Shown here: piece by piece, positions 1 through 7,878 of the stretch
How the letters are laid out: each line of letters begins with the position of its first letter
Numbering within the stretch: position 1 is the first letter of the stretch
Notes under the pieces: model-generated
Told to the model about the DNA's origin: nothing
What the model saw: only the letters and a program-made list of their open reading frames with translations
Database searches by the model: none
Program-made: the position numbers and the translations under genes
Assembly (NCBI GenBank): GCA_023336815.1
Contig: JAMBLJ010000054.1
Coordinates: 1 to 52,849, forward strand
DNA from: Actinomycetes bacterium
GTDB lineage: Bacteria > Actinomycetota > Acidimicrobiia > Spongiisociales > UBA5794
Length of the DNA stretch: 52,849 nt
Reading direction: 5' to 3'

Positions 1-16
1 ATCACTCCTGCATCGT

Positions 17-57
17 GGAGTTGCGTAGCAACACCGAAGGAACGCTCTTGGCGTTCC
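17..57. repeat. Dispersed double palindrome, copy 1
   Basis: This stretch holds GGAGTTGCGTAGCAAC followed by GGAACGCTCTTGGCGTTCC. It is a diverged copy of the two-hairpin repeat seen best at 573-613. It ends 4 bases before the -10 hexamer of the next gene. The bases before it (ATCACTCCTGCATCG) resemble those at 673-688, so the window may begin inside another copy of the larger element at 499-720. Confidence 0.7.
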
Positions 58-61
58 CGGT

Positions 62-67
62 TACGCT
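62..67 (+). promoter_or_regulatory. -10 hexamer TACGCT, leaderless promoter
   Basis: TACGCT lies 6 bases before the ATG at 74. The same TANNNT-to-start spacing recurs at about ten genes in the window, so the transcript probably starts at or next to the start codon. No clear -35 is seen. Confidence 0.6.
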
Positions 68-73
68 GGGCTC

Positions 74-496
74 ATGAGACGGACACTGGACGGACATCTC
101 GGTGACTGGGTAGGTACGTGGTCGACCTGGCTGCAGCCAGACGTTCTCTACGACGTGTCTTCCCTGGAACTGTCGGTCGTTGAACAAGACGACGGATGGA
201 TGTTGTCGTACGAGGGCCACATTGCTTCAGATCACGCAGCCGGATCTATGCACTACCGCTTCGATGTGTCATCGAGTCGGATCACCTGGATCGATTCGTG
301 GCACACCGATGGTCAAAAGAGCGAACTCATCGGTATCGGAGACGATCCTGCGTTCTATGCCTACACCGACGGGTCCGATCCCTGGGGTTGGACGATCGAT
401 GTCGAACCCCGTGAGGATCGCCTGCTCATCACACACAGCAACATCCCACCAGGTGGTCGTCCGACGCGAGCGGTATCAGCGCGCCTCCGCCGCTGA
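74..496 (+). CDS. Small DUF1579-like protein
   Basis: This 140-residue protein has no signal peptide or membrane segment. It opens with DGHLGDWVGTWSTW and alternates short strands rich in Trp, Asp and Tyr (for example the DSWHTDG and GWTIDVE regions). That pattern resembles the beta-barrel DUF1579/THAP4-like hypothetical proteins. No catalytic motif is visible and I do not assign a function. The ATG is supported by TACGCT placed 6 bases upstream with no ribosome-binding site, which fits a leaderless message. The gene is followed directly by the inverted-repeat element at 499-720 and is convergent with the MFS gene. The family assignment rests on fold-like pattern only. Confidence 0.55.
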   Translation: MRRTLDGHLGDWVGTWSTWLQPDVLYDVSSLELSVVEQDDGWMLSYEGHIASDHAAGSMHYRFDVSSSRITWIDSWHTDGQKSELIGIGDDPAFYAYTDGSDPWGWTIDVEPREDRLLITHSNIPPGGRPTRAVSARLRR

Positions 497-498
497 CG

Positions 499-720
499 CC
501 AGTCCGCCTTTCAAGGGGGACTGGCGAGTCTTCGAGTGAGGGGGATGGGAACCCGCGTTGGTCCAAGTTCTCGGAGTTGCGCAGCAACTCCCGAGGAACG
601 CCCTTGGCGTTCCCGCTCTGTCTTTCGAGCGCAACCAGCCTTAGCCGGATGGCGCGAGTTCCCATCCCCCTGCGTCACTCCTGCGTCGTTCTGCTGTCCC
701 CCTTGAAAGGGGGACTGGGG
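499..720. repeat. Nested inverted-repeat (MITE-like) element
   Basis: The outer arms are hairpins at 499-524 (imperfect) and 696-715 (GTCCCCCTTGAAAGGGGGAC, perfect). The inner arms are 541-557 (GGGGATGGGAACCCGCG) and 653-670 (its inverted complement with one mismatch). A double palindrome sits in the centre at 573-613. Each arm as a whole is an imperfect inverted copy of the other over about 60 bases. The element lies between two convergent genes and includes the stop codon of the MFS gene. It could act as a bidirectional terminator, but no U-tract follows the hairpins. It encodes no transposase. Confidence 0.75.
573..613. repeat. Dispersed double palindrome, copy 2 (best copy)
   Basis: Two perfect 8-bp-stem palindromes follow each other: GGAGTTGCGCAGCAACTCC at 573-591 and GGAACGCCCTTGGCGTTCC at 595-613. 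Related copies lie at 17-57, 7594-7636 and 20715-20757. The layout resembles REP/BIME-type intergenic repeats. Confidence 0.8.
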
Positions 721-2144
721 TTGTTCGCTCGATTGCGCAGAGTTGATCGCACGTCTGTGATGTCCGCAGGACACGTCTTTGATGCCTTCCAGTAGCACCA
801 GCCGGTTGGAAGAAAGAACACCTGGAACAACGAGAGGCCAACTGCGAGGTTGTATGGAGCAGGGATCGATCGGTTGAGGACCTGGGCTGTGACCGTCGTG
901 AGGCCGGCACCGGTCGCTCGACCAACACCGTTCACGAGGTACCCAACTCCAAAAACGGTACCCCTGTGTTCGGGTACGTTCACATCAGAGATCAGAGCGA
1001 ACCAGTTGGGAGAGTCTGCGGAGGTCAGCGCGAGTGCGACGATCGCGGACAGGAACGCAGCAGCTACCCATGGATTCGTCGCGATCGACGATAGGACCTC
1101 GCCGAGGAAAGTCAACGTGCTCGCACCTTCCGTGACTTCGAGTCCACGGAGAGGGATCCAGAAGAAGATGAGAAAGAAGGGGATGGCTCCGAGAATTCCG
1201 ATGGCAGAAACGTATGCCCGACCTGACAGATTGCGGTGCTGCCACCGATCCCCGATATGTCCAGCCAGAATGGAGAACAGCGCACCGATCGAGAACATCG
1301 CAGCGAACAGGCCACCAACCTGTTGCCCGGTTGCTTGTGAATATCCCTCCGCGATGACCTTCTCCTGATAGAGAAGCGGAACCCAGATGAGCGATCCGTA
1401 TGCGATCTGCGCTGTGAGACCCTGAAGGACGAGCCACCGATTGGTCCGAACATCCGCGAGTTCGTGCAGCTGTGACGGATCGATGTCATAGTCGTAGGTC
1501 TCGCCGTCGGCGTAGAGATCGGCGAGTTCGGGTTCGCTGAATCCCCTTGGCGGATCGAAGGCGAGAAGGAACAAGATCGAGAATGAGAATCCTGACACTG
1601 CGATGATCAAGAAGGGAGCACGTGAATTGACGGCACCTGTCTGGGATGCAAGCAGGCTGCCGATAAGCGTGCCGATTCCCTGTGAGAGACCCCAGAACGA
1701 CATGGCGAGCCCTCGCCTCTTCGGCGCAACGAAGTCTGAGACGACCGAGAACCCCACAGCAGCGATGGATCCGAGACCGATCCCTGCGACCACCTGCAGA
1801 GCGAACAACACGCCGAATGAAGTCGTGAACGCACTCATCGCCATCGCTATCGACCAGATGAGCGTGCCCCATAACAGCAGTCGCTTGCGGTCCCGTTGAT
1901 CAGCCAGGTATCCCCAGCCGACGGCGGTGACCGCCGTCATCAGCACCTGTGCACCGGTGAGCGCACCGAGTGCAGCGGTGCCGACACCATACGACTCGCG
2001 GAGCTGTGGGATCATCGAAGGGATGAGCGCAATGGCAGCGTTGTCGAGCGACGCAAGCACGATGAACACAACGATCGTGTACACAACGTGGACTGGACCT
2101 CCCCACCACGACGTGCGGCGCGTATTCGCCCTGCTCGATGTCAC
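675..2144 (-). CDS. MFS transporter
   Basis: This 489-residue polytopic protein is a major facilitator. The first helix carries the DNAAIALIPSMIPQL region. The loop between helices 2 and 3 has DQRDRKR, matching the MFS motif A (GxLaDrxGRkr), and the later AGHIGDRWQHR is its second-half counterpart. About 12 helices can be read. The substrate is unknown. The GTG start lies 15 bases after the preceding gene, and a GGAG sits only one base before it, so the exact start is uncertain. The gene probably forms an operon with 2160-2477 and 2474-3046. Its last roughly 15 codons (PSPPFKGDSRTTQE) are read from the repeat element at 499-720, so the natural C-terminus was probably shorter before the element inserted. 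Confidence 0.85.
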   Translation of the reverse strand: MTSSRANTRRTSWWGGPVHVVYTIVVFIVLASLDNAAIALIPSMIPQLRESYGVGTAALGALTGAQVLMTAVTAVGWGYLADQRDRKRLLLWGTLIWSIAMAMSAFTTSFGVLFALQVVAGIGLGSIAAVGFSVVSDFVAPKRRGLAMSFWGLSQGIGTLIGSLLASQTGAVNSRAPFLIIAVSGFSFSILFLLAFDPPRGFSEPELADLYADGETYDYDIDPSQLHELADVRTNRWLVLQGLTAQIAYGSLIWVPLLYQEKVIAEGYSQATGQQVGGLFAAMFSIGALFSILAGHIGDRWQHRNLSGRAYVSAIGILGAIPFFLIFFWIPLRGLEVTEGASTLTFLGEVLSSIATNPWVAAAFLSAIVALALTSADSPNWFALISDVNVPEHRGTVFGVGYLVNGVGRATGAGLTTVTAQVLNRSIPAPYNLAVGLSLFQVFFLPTGWCYWKASKTCPADITDVRSTLRNRANNPSPPFKGDSRTTQE

Positions 2145-2159
2145 GCTCCGTCGGATCGA

Positions 2160-2477
2160 CTAGGTATTGGAGGGCGTCGGTGGCTCCTCGCCTGGATCGG
2201 GATCCGTTGCCGGCTCCTCCGTGAGGGTTGCGGACGAGTCGGCGTCTCCGGCGCTTGCGTAGGTGACACCGGCAGTTGTCTCTGCGGTAGGTGATGTTGA
2301 GCTTCCGAACGGTGCGAGTGTCGCCATGAAAAGGCCGAAAACGATGCCGAGGATCGGGAGGATCCAGAGCAGATGCGAATCAAGAGGGATCACACCAAAG
2401 AGAAAAAGCGCAACACCTCCGAAGAGCCCGAAGAAGAAGCCACTGATGACACCGAGGAATGGTTTGCCCTGCATCAC
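2160..2477 (-). CDS. Small two-helix membrane protein
   Basis: This 105-residue protein has two hydrophobic helices (about residues 7-28 and 35-57). A Thr/Ala/Glu/Pro-rich tail follows (TDPDPGEEPPTPSNT) and is probably disordered. Its ATG overlaps the stop of the upstream gene as ATGA, so the two are translationally coupled. The MFS gene follows 15 bases later. I do not recognise a family. Context suggests an accessory envelope protein of this three-gene operon, but that is inference only. Confidence 0.6.
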   Translation of the reverse strand: MMQGKPFLGVISGFFFGLFGGVALFLFGVIPLDSHLLWILPILGIVFGLFMATLAPFGSSTSPTAETTAGVTYASAGDADSSATLTEEPATDPDPGEEPPTPSNT

Positions 2478-3046
2478 GCAACTACCTTTCGCTTGAATCC
2501 TGCTCCGATGGTTCCAGCTCCGAACACGAGTGTTCCCGTGGCAGCGATGATGGCTGCTGCGCCTGGACTACCGTCGAGTGTGACGTTCACTTCGGCGACA
2601 CAGGTCGTTCCGCCTTGCTGGTGGGTAGCCGTTACAAGGATCTCGCCTGTTCCACGAGGTACCCATCCAGGCACGTCGTACGTTTCGTTGCCTTCTGCAA
2701 ATATCTCGACTGTCTCGCCGTTCCAATCAAACATGTTGATACTTCCAACGCCCGCAACATTGGCCGAAATTCCTCCAACGAAACTCACAGGGTCGCTTGG
2801 TTCAGGCATGTCGATCGCACCGATGTAGTCGACGCTCGCCTTGTCGGGTACAACCGTCACGATTGAGAGTGATTGTGTGGCATCGATCTCAGCAACCGTC
2901 GGTCCGCCGGCCTCTGTCGAGAAGAATGCGAAACCCGTACAGGGGCCATCGACGACCGCACCGGCTGGTGATGCCAGCACCCCAACACTGAGCATGATCA
3001 TCGTTGCGAGTACTCCAACGGCACCGAACTTACGCTTTCGCGTCAT
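2474..3046 (-). CDS. Exported protein with C-terminal anchor
   Basis: This 190-residue protein begins MTRKRKFGAVGV, followed by a hydrophobic stretch ending ASPAGA, which is a clear Sec signal peptide (cut near residue 30). The middle is an Ig- or beta-sandwich-like segment with two separated cysteines (PCTGF and TTCVAEV) that could form a disulfide. A hydrophobic stretch near residues 163-182, followed by FKRK, resembles a C-terminal anchor. GAGGAGGAGA lies just before the ATG, and TACAGT (3075-3070 on the minus strand) is a plausible -10. No specific function is recognised. It is coupled to the next gene by an ATGA overlap. Confidence 0.65.
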   Translation of the reverse strand: MTRKRKFGAVGVLATMIMLSVGVLASPAGAVVDGPCTGFAFFSTEAGGPTVAEIDATQSLSIVTVVPDKASVDYIGAIDMPEPSDPVSFVGGISANVAGVGSINMFDWNGETVEIFAEGNETYDVPGWVPRGTGEILVTATHQQGGTTCVAEVNVTLDGSPGAAAIIAATGTLVFGAGTIGAGFKRKVVA

Positions 3047-3114
3047 ACGTCTCCTCCTCTTCCGACACCACTGTACGCGAGAGCGGAACCCGTTTGTCGG
3101 AAATGTCCTGCCGC

Positions 3115-3120
3115 TACGCT
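3115..3120 (+). promoter_or_regulatory. -10 hexamer TACGCT, leaderless promoter
   Basis: TACGCT lies 6 bases before the ATG at 3127. It supports that start over in-frame upstream codons, which would run into the divergent gene's promoter. Confidence 0.6.
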
Positions 3121-3126
3121 GCTGTC

Positions 3127-4956
3127 ATGTCTCATATGTATGCCACTCCAGATCCAGTGTGGGTTCCGAACGAGGTGACAACAGCGCACGCGAACCTCGT
3201 CGAACTCATCCGGAGACGAGGACTGTCGACCTACGAGGAACTCCATGCGTGGAGTGTCGATGAACCGGACGAGTTCTGGGACATGGTCATCGAAGATCTG
3301 GATATCGAGTTCGTGGAGCCACCGACGTCGACCAGGGGGTCTCGAGATCCATTCGATCCAGCCTGGCTCCCTGGAGCGCGCCTCAACATCGTTGCCTCGT
3401 GTCTGGATCATGATCCCTCATCGGTGGCGATCATCTTCGGGACCTCGAGCGGTATCACAACCGTGACTGTCAGCGAACTGGCGTCTCGCGTGGGAGCGTT
3501 CTCTGCTGGATACGCCGCTGCTGGCTTCGACCACGGCGCAACGGTGGCGATCGTCATGCCCATGAACATCGAGGCAGTTGTTGCCTATCTCGGCATCATC
3601 GCAGCCGGTGGCATCGTCGTGTCGATCGCCGACTCGTTCGCATCTGATGAGATCGCGATGCGGCTTGAAATCTCCAAGGCCGTTGCTGTCGTGACTCAGG
3701 CAGATGTGGTGCGATTGGGCAAGAACCTGCCCATGTACGACAAGTGCGTCGAAGCTCAAGCTCCTCGATGCATCGTGGTCCACGGTGAGGATCTCAGACG
3801 TGGCGACATCCGGTGGGACGACTTCGTCGTCGAGAATGCTGCTTTCGATCCCGTGATCGCATCGGCCGGTACATACACGAACATCTTGTTCTCCTCAGGG
3901 ACGACAGGCAATCCAAAGGCGGTCCCGTGGTCCCAGACCACACCGTTGAAGGCTGCGATGGATGCCAGGTACCACCAGGACGTCCACGCAGGAGATGTCG
4001 TGGCCTGGCCTACGAACCTGGGGTGGATGATGGGTCCCTGGCTCATCTACGCCTCGCTACTCAACGGCGCGGCTATGGCGCTGTACGACGATGCACCGAC
4101 GACTCGAGGCTTCGTTGAATTCGTCGAGGACGCCGGCGTCACCATGCTTGGACTTGTTCCCTCGATCGTCTCATCGTGGCGGGCGAACGGAACGCTCCGC
4201 CCAGGGGATTGGACGTCGGTTCGTGTTCTGTCATCGACCGGTGAAGCCTCGAAGGAAGTTGACTATCGGTGGCTCATCGGCACTGCCGGCGGTGTACCGA
4301 TGATCGAATACTGCGGGGGAACGGAGATCGGGGGTGGGTATGTCACCTCGACTGTGCTCCATCCGTCTATCCCTGGCCGCTTCACGACTCCAACGCTCGG
4401 TCTCGACCTCGTGCTGATCGACGATGACGGCAACGAAGCGGAATCGGGTGAGGTGTTCCTCGTCCCGCCATCGATCGGTCTCTCGACAGAACTCATCAAC
4501 CGAGACCATGACGACGTTTACTACAACGGTGTCCCCGACATAGGACGTCCGCTTCGGCGACACGGGGATCAGATGGAGAGGGACGCCGAAGGTCGTCTGC
4601 GCGCTCTTGGACGTGTCGACGACACGATGAATCTCGGCGGCATCAAGGTCTCTTCCGCCGATCTTGAAGATGCGATCAGTGCCACCCGTGGCGTTGTCGA
4701 GTGTGCGGCCGTTGCAGTGCCGCCACCGGGGGGTGGGCCGGACCGGCTCATCGTGTTCGTGGTGCTCGACGGCGGGGAACACCGATCGTTCGACGACATC
4801 CGAAGCGAGTTCCAGGAGCATATTTCCAGCAGGCTCAATCCGTTGTTCCGAGTGCACGACGTCGTTGCGATCGATGCCCTGCCAAGAACAGCGTCGCATA
4901 AAGTTATGCGCCGCACGTTGCGATCGCACTATGACCCCTCGGACGGGTCCGTCTGA
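3127..4956 (+). CDS. Acyl-CoA synthetase (AMP-forming, acetyl/acetoacetyl-CoA type)
   Basis: This 609-residue ANL-family ligase activates a carboxylic acid through an acyl-adenylate and then forms the CoA thioester. The N-terminal ~95 residues resemble the acetyl-CoA synthetase N-domain. The adenylation P-loop reads ILFSSGTTGNPKAVPW. Further core motifs are STGEAS, YCGGTEIGGGY and RHGDQMERD...GRVDDTMNLGG. The C-terminal LPRTASHKVMRR carries the catalytic lysine (normally PRTxSGK, here S-H-K). The closest known style is the medium-chain or plant ACN1-like branch rather than strict Acs. The start at 3127 is preferred because TACGCT lies 6 bases upstream. The next gene overlaps the stop by one base (TGATG). 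The substrate cannot be told from sequence. Confidence 0.88.
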   Translation: MSHMYATPDPVWVPNEVTTAHANLVELIRRRGLSTYEELHAWSVDEPDEFWDMVIEDLDIEFVEPPTSTRGSRDPFDPAWLPGARLNIVASCLDHDPSSVAIIFGTSSGITTVTVSELASRVGAFSAGYAAAGFDHGATVAIVMPMNIEAVVAYLGIIAAGGIVVSIADSFASDEIAMRLEISKAVAVVTQADVVRLGKNLPMYDKCVEAQAPRCIVVHGEDLRRGDIRWDDFVVENAAFDPVIASAGTYTNILFSSGTTGNPKAVPWSQTTPLKAAMDARYHQDVHAGDVVAWPTNLGWMMGPWLIYASLLNGAAMALYDDAPTTRGFVEFVEDAGVTMLGLVPSIVSSWRANGTLRPGDWTSVRVLSSTGEASKEVDYRWLIGTAGGVPMIEYCGGTEIGGGYVTSTVLHPSIPGRFTTPTLGLDLVLIDDDGNEAESGEVFLVPPSIGLSTELINRDHDDVYYNGVPDIGRPLRRHGDQMERDAEGRLRALGRVDDTMNLGGIKVSSADLEDAISATRGVVECAAVAVPPPGGGPDRLIVFVVLDGGEHRSFDDIRSEFQEHISSRLNPLFRVHDVVAIDALPRTASHKVMRRTLRSHYDPSDGSV

Positions 4957-6047
4957 TGGAACAGGCTCTATCACTCGCGGCGTTTCTCGTCGGTTTCTTG
5001 ACAGTCATCTATGTCATCCAGGCTGCGGTCCGCACCGTCGTGCTTCCGCGCTCCGCGAAGGTGACGCTGACCTCAGTCGTCTTCGGCGCGGTTGTCGTCG
5101 TATTTCGATGGTTGGCTGACCGGAAGAGAACGTATGAGGATCAGGACAGCATCCTCGCAGTTATCGCCCCCGTTGGCATGATCGTCATCCCCGCCTCGTG
5201 GCTGGTGTTGTTGCTCGTAGGATTCGAGTTCATGTTCTGGTCGACCGATCCCGACCTGGGCCTAGGGGGCGCCTTCAACCTGGCGGGATCGTCGATCACG
5301 ACGCTCGGTTTCGCGCCGGCGATCGGGGGAGGTCAGCGCGCCCTTGCGTTCACGGCTGCTCTTCTGGGACTGCTAGTGCTCACACTCTTCATCGCGTATC
5401 TCCCTTCTATCTACTCGGCATTCCAGAGACGCGAGAACCGTGTCGCGCTGCTCGAAGTTCGGGCAGGATCGCCAGCAAACGCTCCCGAGATGTTGGTCAG
5501 ATTCCACCGTATTGGCTGGGTGGACGAGCTTACATTCGAGTGGCTTGCATGGGAGCCCTGGTTCATGGAGCTCGAGGAGACACATACGACATATGCGGCG
5601 CTGCCATGGTTCCGTTCGGCAGACGCCCATCGGTCATGGGTGACCGCCTCAGGTGCGATGATGGATGCAGCGGCTCTGTGGATATCGGCAACCAACGTCC
5701 CTGCCGGGCCGGATCATGCCGCCGCTGGACTGATGATCCGGTCCGGTTACGTCGCCATGCAACGCATCGCCGAAAGTTTCAACATTCCGTTCGATCCTGA
5801 CCCACAAGCGGGTGATCCGATAGCGTTGGAGCGATCAGAGTTCGAAGATGCGGTTGATCGCCTTGCGGTTGCAGGGATCAGTGTGCGCGAGGATCGAGAC
5901 CAGGCATGGCTTGACTTTGCGGGTTGGCGGGTCAACTACGAGGCCCCGCTCCTGGGCATGGCCCAGATGTTGAGGGCTCCCTATGCCCCGTGGACATCAG
6001 ATCGCTCACCCGTCCAGTCTGGAGCGCGAGGACACAGGGCGACCTGA
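4956..6047 (+). CDS. Ion-channel-like membrane protein
   Basis: This 363-residue protein has about four hydrophobic segments in its first 155 residues (near 4-26, 36-52, 66-91 and 128-152) and a soluble, tryptophan-rich C-terminal half. Between segments 3 and 4 the sequence GSSITTLGFA (111-120) resembles the pore helix and filter of two-TM potassium channels (TTxTTxGYG). The last glycine and aspartate of the usual filter are missing, so ion selectivity is doubtful. It is coupled to the acyl-CoA synthetase gene by a TGATG overlap and followed 33 bases later by a Clp1-like gene. A related name would be 'two-pore-domain potassium channel family protein', but this is tentative. Confidence 0.6.
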   Translation: MEQALSLAAFLVGFLTVIYVIQAAVRTVVLPRSAKVTLTSVVFGAVVVVFRWLADRKRTYEDQDSILAVIAPVGMIVIPASWLVLLLVGFEFMFWSTDPDLGLGGAFNLAGSSITTLGFAPAIGGGQRALAFTAALLGLLVLTLFIAYLPSIYSAFQRRENRVALLEVRAGSPANAPEMLVRFHRIGWVDELTFEWLAWEPWFMELEETHTTYAALPWFRSADAHRSWVTASGAMMDAAALWISATNVPAGPDHAAAGLMIRSGYVAMQRIAESFNIPFDPDPQAGDPIALERSEFEDAVDRLAVAGISVREDRDQAWLDFAGWRVNYEAPLLGMAQMLRAPYAPWTSDRSPVQSGARGHRAT

Positions 6048-6080
6048 CCGTAGAATCCGCTCAACGATGGGAGCATCTCC

Positions 6081-6968
6081 TTGCCAACCGAAACGCAGTA
6101 CACACAACTCCGCGAGCGAATCTCGGGGTTGAGCGGGGTCATCATGATCATCGGCGATGTCGATACGGGAAAGACCTCCCTCGCCAGGAAGCTCATCGCT
6201 GACGCTGTGGCCGCGGACCGTAGCGTCGCCTTTGTCGATGCCGACATAGCGGCGTCGACCGTCGGTCCGGCGGGCTGTGTTGGTCTTCGCGTTGTGACAT
6301 CCACAGCGGACCTCGACACGTTGTCACAGCCCGACGATCTGAGATTCGTGGGTGCGGTTGAACCAGGCGGCGTGGTGTTGCCCCATGTGGTCGCTGTCGC
6401 TGCCCTCGTGGATATTGCCAGGGAACGTGCGGACCTCGTGATCGTGGATACGACCGGTGTGATCTCGGGTGTTGTTGGTCAGACTTTGAAGTACCACATT
6501 GCAGAGCTGACGAAACCTGCGATGGTCGTGGCGATCGAACGCGGGAGCGATCTTGACCCTGTCGTTGCGATGCTGCGAAGATTCCTTTCTGTCCGTATCG
6601 CCGAGATAGACCCCCCTGGCGACTTGATCCCCATGTCCCCGGTCGAGCGCCAGCTCGCCCGCGCAGCGGCATTCCATCACGATCTTGGAGATGACCCGCC
6701 GCGGTGGCGAGTCCAGACCACCGTGTTCGCTCCAACGCTGCCGCTCGGGTTCGACGTATCGCGTCTCGATGGCATGCTCGTTGGGGTACAGGACGAGCTC
6801 GGACGATGTCTGGGTCTCGGGGTTCTCGAACACAGCGACGGCGCGGTTCGTGTCGCGACTCGCCACGGTGAGCAGATGCGCGGTCTGCGCCTTGGTTCGA
6901 TCCGCGTCGATCTCGAAACCTTCGCTACCAGCCGTGTACGTCTGAGGGAGCTCATCTTTGGGGTGTGA
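6081..6968 (+). CDS. Clp1/Grc3-like P-loop protein (possible 5'-OH polynucleotide kinase)
   Basis: This 295-residue protein has the domain pattern of the Clp1/NOL9/Grc3 family, whose members phosphorylate 5'-hydroxyl RNA or DNA ends. The Walker A variant GDVDTGKTS (25-33) matches the family's GxxDxGKS. VDADIAASTVGPAG (52-65) corresponds to the DxDxGQ...PPG segment, but the usual Gln is Ala. IVDTTGVISGVVGQ (121-134) matches the Walker B/lid region. No zinc finger or extra N-domain is present, and it is shorter than archaeal kinases. The start is TTG with GGGAG 7 bases upstream. Family membership is fairly clear. Kinase activity is not shown, given the replaced Gln. Confidence 0.7.
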   Translation: MPTETQYTQLRERISGLSGVIMIIGDVDTGKTSLARKLIADAVAADRSVAFVDADIAASTVGPAGCVGLRVVTSTADLDTLSQPDDLRFVGAVEPGGVVLPHVVAVAALVDIARERADLVIVDTTGVISGVVGQTLKYHIAELTKPAMVVAIERGSDLDPVVAMLRRFLSVRIAEIDPPGDLIPMSPVERQLARAAAFHHDLGDDPPRWRVQTTVFAPTLPLGFDVSRLDGMLVGVQDELGRCLGLGVLEHSDGAVRVATRHGEQMRGLRLGSIRVDLETFATSRVRLRELIFGV

Positions 6969-6971
6969 AGA

Positions 6972-7000
6972 TGGAGCCACAAGCCGACAGCTGACAGCCT
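6972..7000. repeat. Short repeat, CGACAGCTGACAGC type
   Basis: The bases AAGCCGACAGCTGACAGCC resemble low-complexity tracts at 18500-18523, 19390-19402 and 20838-20859. These are built from permutations of GCTGTCGGCTGT. They sit just after genes. No function is visible. Confidence 0.4.
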
Positions 7001-7003
7001 CAA

Positions 7004-7564
7004 ATGACGGGGGTTGAGGGTGGGCCGGTGCTCCGTGGTCTTCAGATGCCGATCGACTGGACGATCTTTGGATGGCCTGACGTGCCGCGCCTTGGTGGCG
7101 TGACGTGTACAACCGGCGATCCGATGTGGGCATGGGATGCCGGAGCGCCAGCATTCGGCATCAACGTGTTCGACCCACCCCATGGCATCGATGTCGGGTC
7201 ATTCCGTATCGACCATGTCGTGCTCCTGGTACCCGAACTGTCCGGTGCGATCGCAACACTCGCTCGAGTCGGATTGGATGTTCGTCTCAGGATGAAAGTC
7301 AACGAACGGCCAGCCGCATTCTTTCGGGTCGGCCCGGTTCTTGAGGTGATCGAGTCGCCCGTTCGGGAGGCGGTGATCTACGGTGTGGCGCTCACTACCG
7401 AACTGTCCCTGGAAACGCTTGCGCTTGAATGGCGAGGAAGGGGTCTCAACGTCGGAAATCCGAAGGCTGCGATGCAACCGGGACGACGCATCATGACGAT
7501 CCACGGTCTTGACGCAGGTTGCGCCGTCATGTCCAACGACCGCGCCGTCGACCCCCGGACCTGA
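7004..7564 (+). CDS. Glyoxalase/VOC-superfamily protein
   Basis: This 186-residue protein has one clear VOC half from about residue 65: FRIDHVVLLVPELSGAIATL, then LDVRLRMKVNERPAAFFRVGPVLEVIE. This is the beta-alpha-beta-beta-beta unit with the conserved His (in DHVV) and Glu (in VLEVIE) that often bind a metal. The second half is less clear. The true start may be the ATG at 7046 (MPIDWTIFGWP) instead of 7004, because the bases around 7004 are repeat-like and carry no ribosome-binding site. The gene stands downstream of the Clp1-like gene on the same strand. Substrate unknown. Confidence 0.7.
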   Translation: MTGVEGGPVLRGLQMPIDWTIFGWPDVPRLGGVTCTTGDPMWAWDAGAPAFGINVFDPPHGIDVGSFRIDHVVLLVPELSGAIATLARVGLDVRLRMKVNERPAAFFRVGPVLEVIESPVREAVIYGVALTTELSLETLALEWRGRGLNVGNPKAAMQPGRRIMTIHGLDAGCAVMSNDRAVDPRT

Positions 7565-7593
7565 CCCCAGCCGTCCGCCATCTGCTATCTGCG

Positions 7594-7636
7594 GGAACGC
7601 CAGGGGTGTTCCTGGAGCGTTTTGCTCCGCAACTCC
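7594..7636. repeat. Dispersed double palindrome, copy 3 (inverted)
   Basis: GGAACGCCAGGGGTGTTCC (7594-7612) is followed by GGAGCGTTTTGCTCC (7614-7628) and GCAACTCC. In reverse orientation it matches the order of copy 2, with a few base changes and a small insertion between the hairpins. Confidence 0.7.
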
Positions 7637-7675
7637 GCCGTCTGACGTCTGCCGTCTGACATCTGCTATCTGATA

Positions 7676-7751
7676 TAAGGCCCGACGAACCTGAATGGTA
7701 CTCCCCGCACTTCCCCGAACGAGGTTGTCCAATCTGGCACATCGGGCCTTA
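7676..7751. repeat. 76-base element with 10-bp perfect inverted ends
   Basis: TAAGGCCCGA (7676-7685) and TCGGGCCTTA (7742-7751) are exact reverse complements. Inside them AACCT (7689-7693) can pair with AGGTT (7722-7726). The length is tRNA-like, but no T-loop, D-arm or anticodon arm can be fitted on either strand. It may be a structured RNA, a terminator-like hairpin or a small mobile repeat. Confidence 0.45.
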
Positions 7752-7878
7752 CCCACTGCAATGTACGCGGGATCGAGCAGCCATTCAAGACGAGTGATAG
7801 CCCCTGTTTTCCCGTTCTCAGGCGTTCGAGCCGCGCAGTTCGGCACAACTGACGCCAGCTATGCAAGCGTTTACGAGG

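Noticed and set aside
696-715. Rho-independent terminator
   Set aside because: The stem is strong but no run of T follows on either strand, so it is described as part of a repeat element.
7676-7751. Possible tRNA because of the 76-base length and paired ends
   Set aside because: No TTCRA loop, D-arm or 5-bp anticodon stem can be fitted on either strand.
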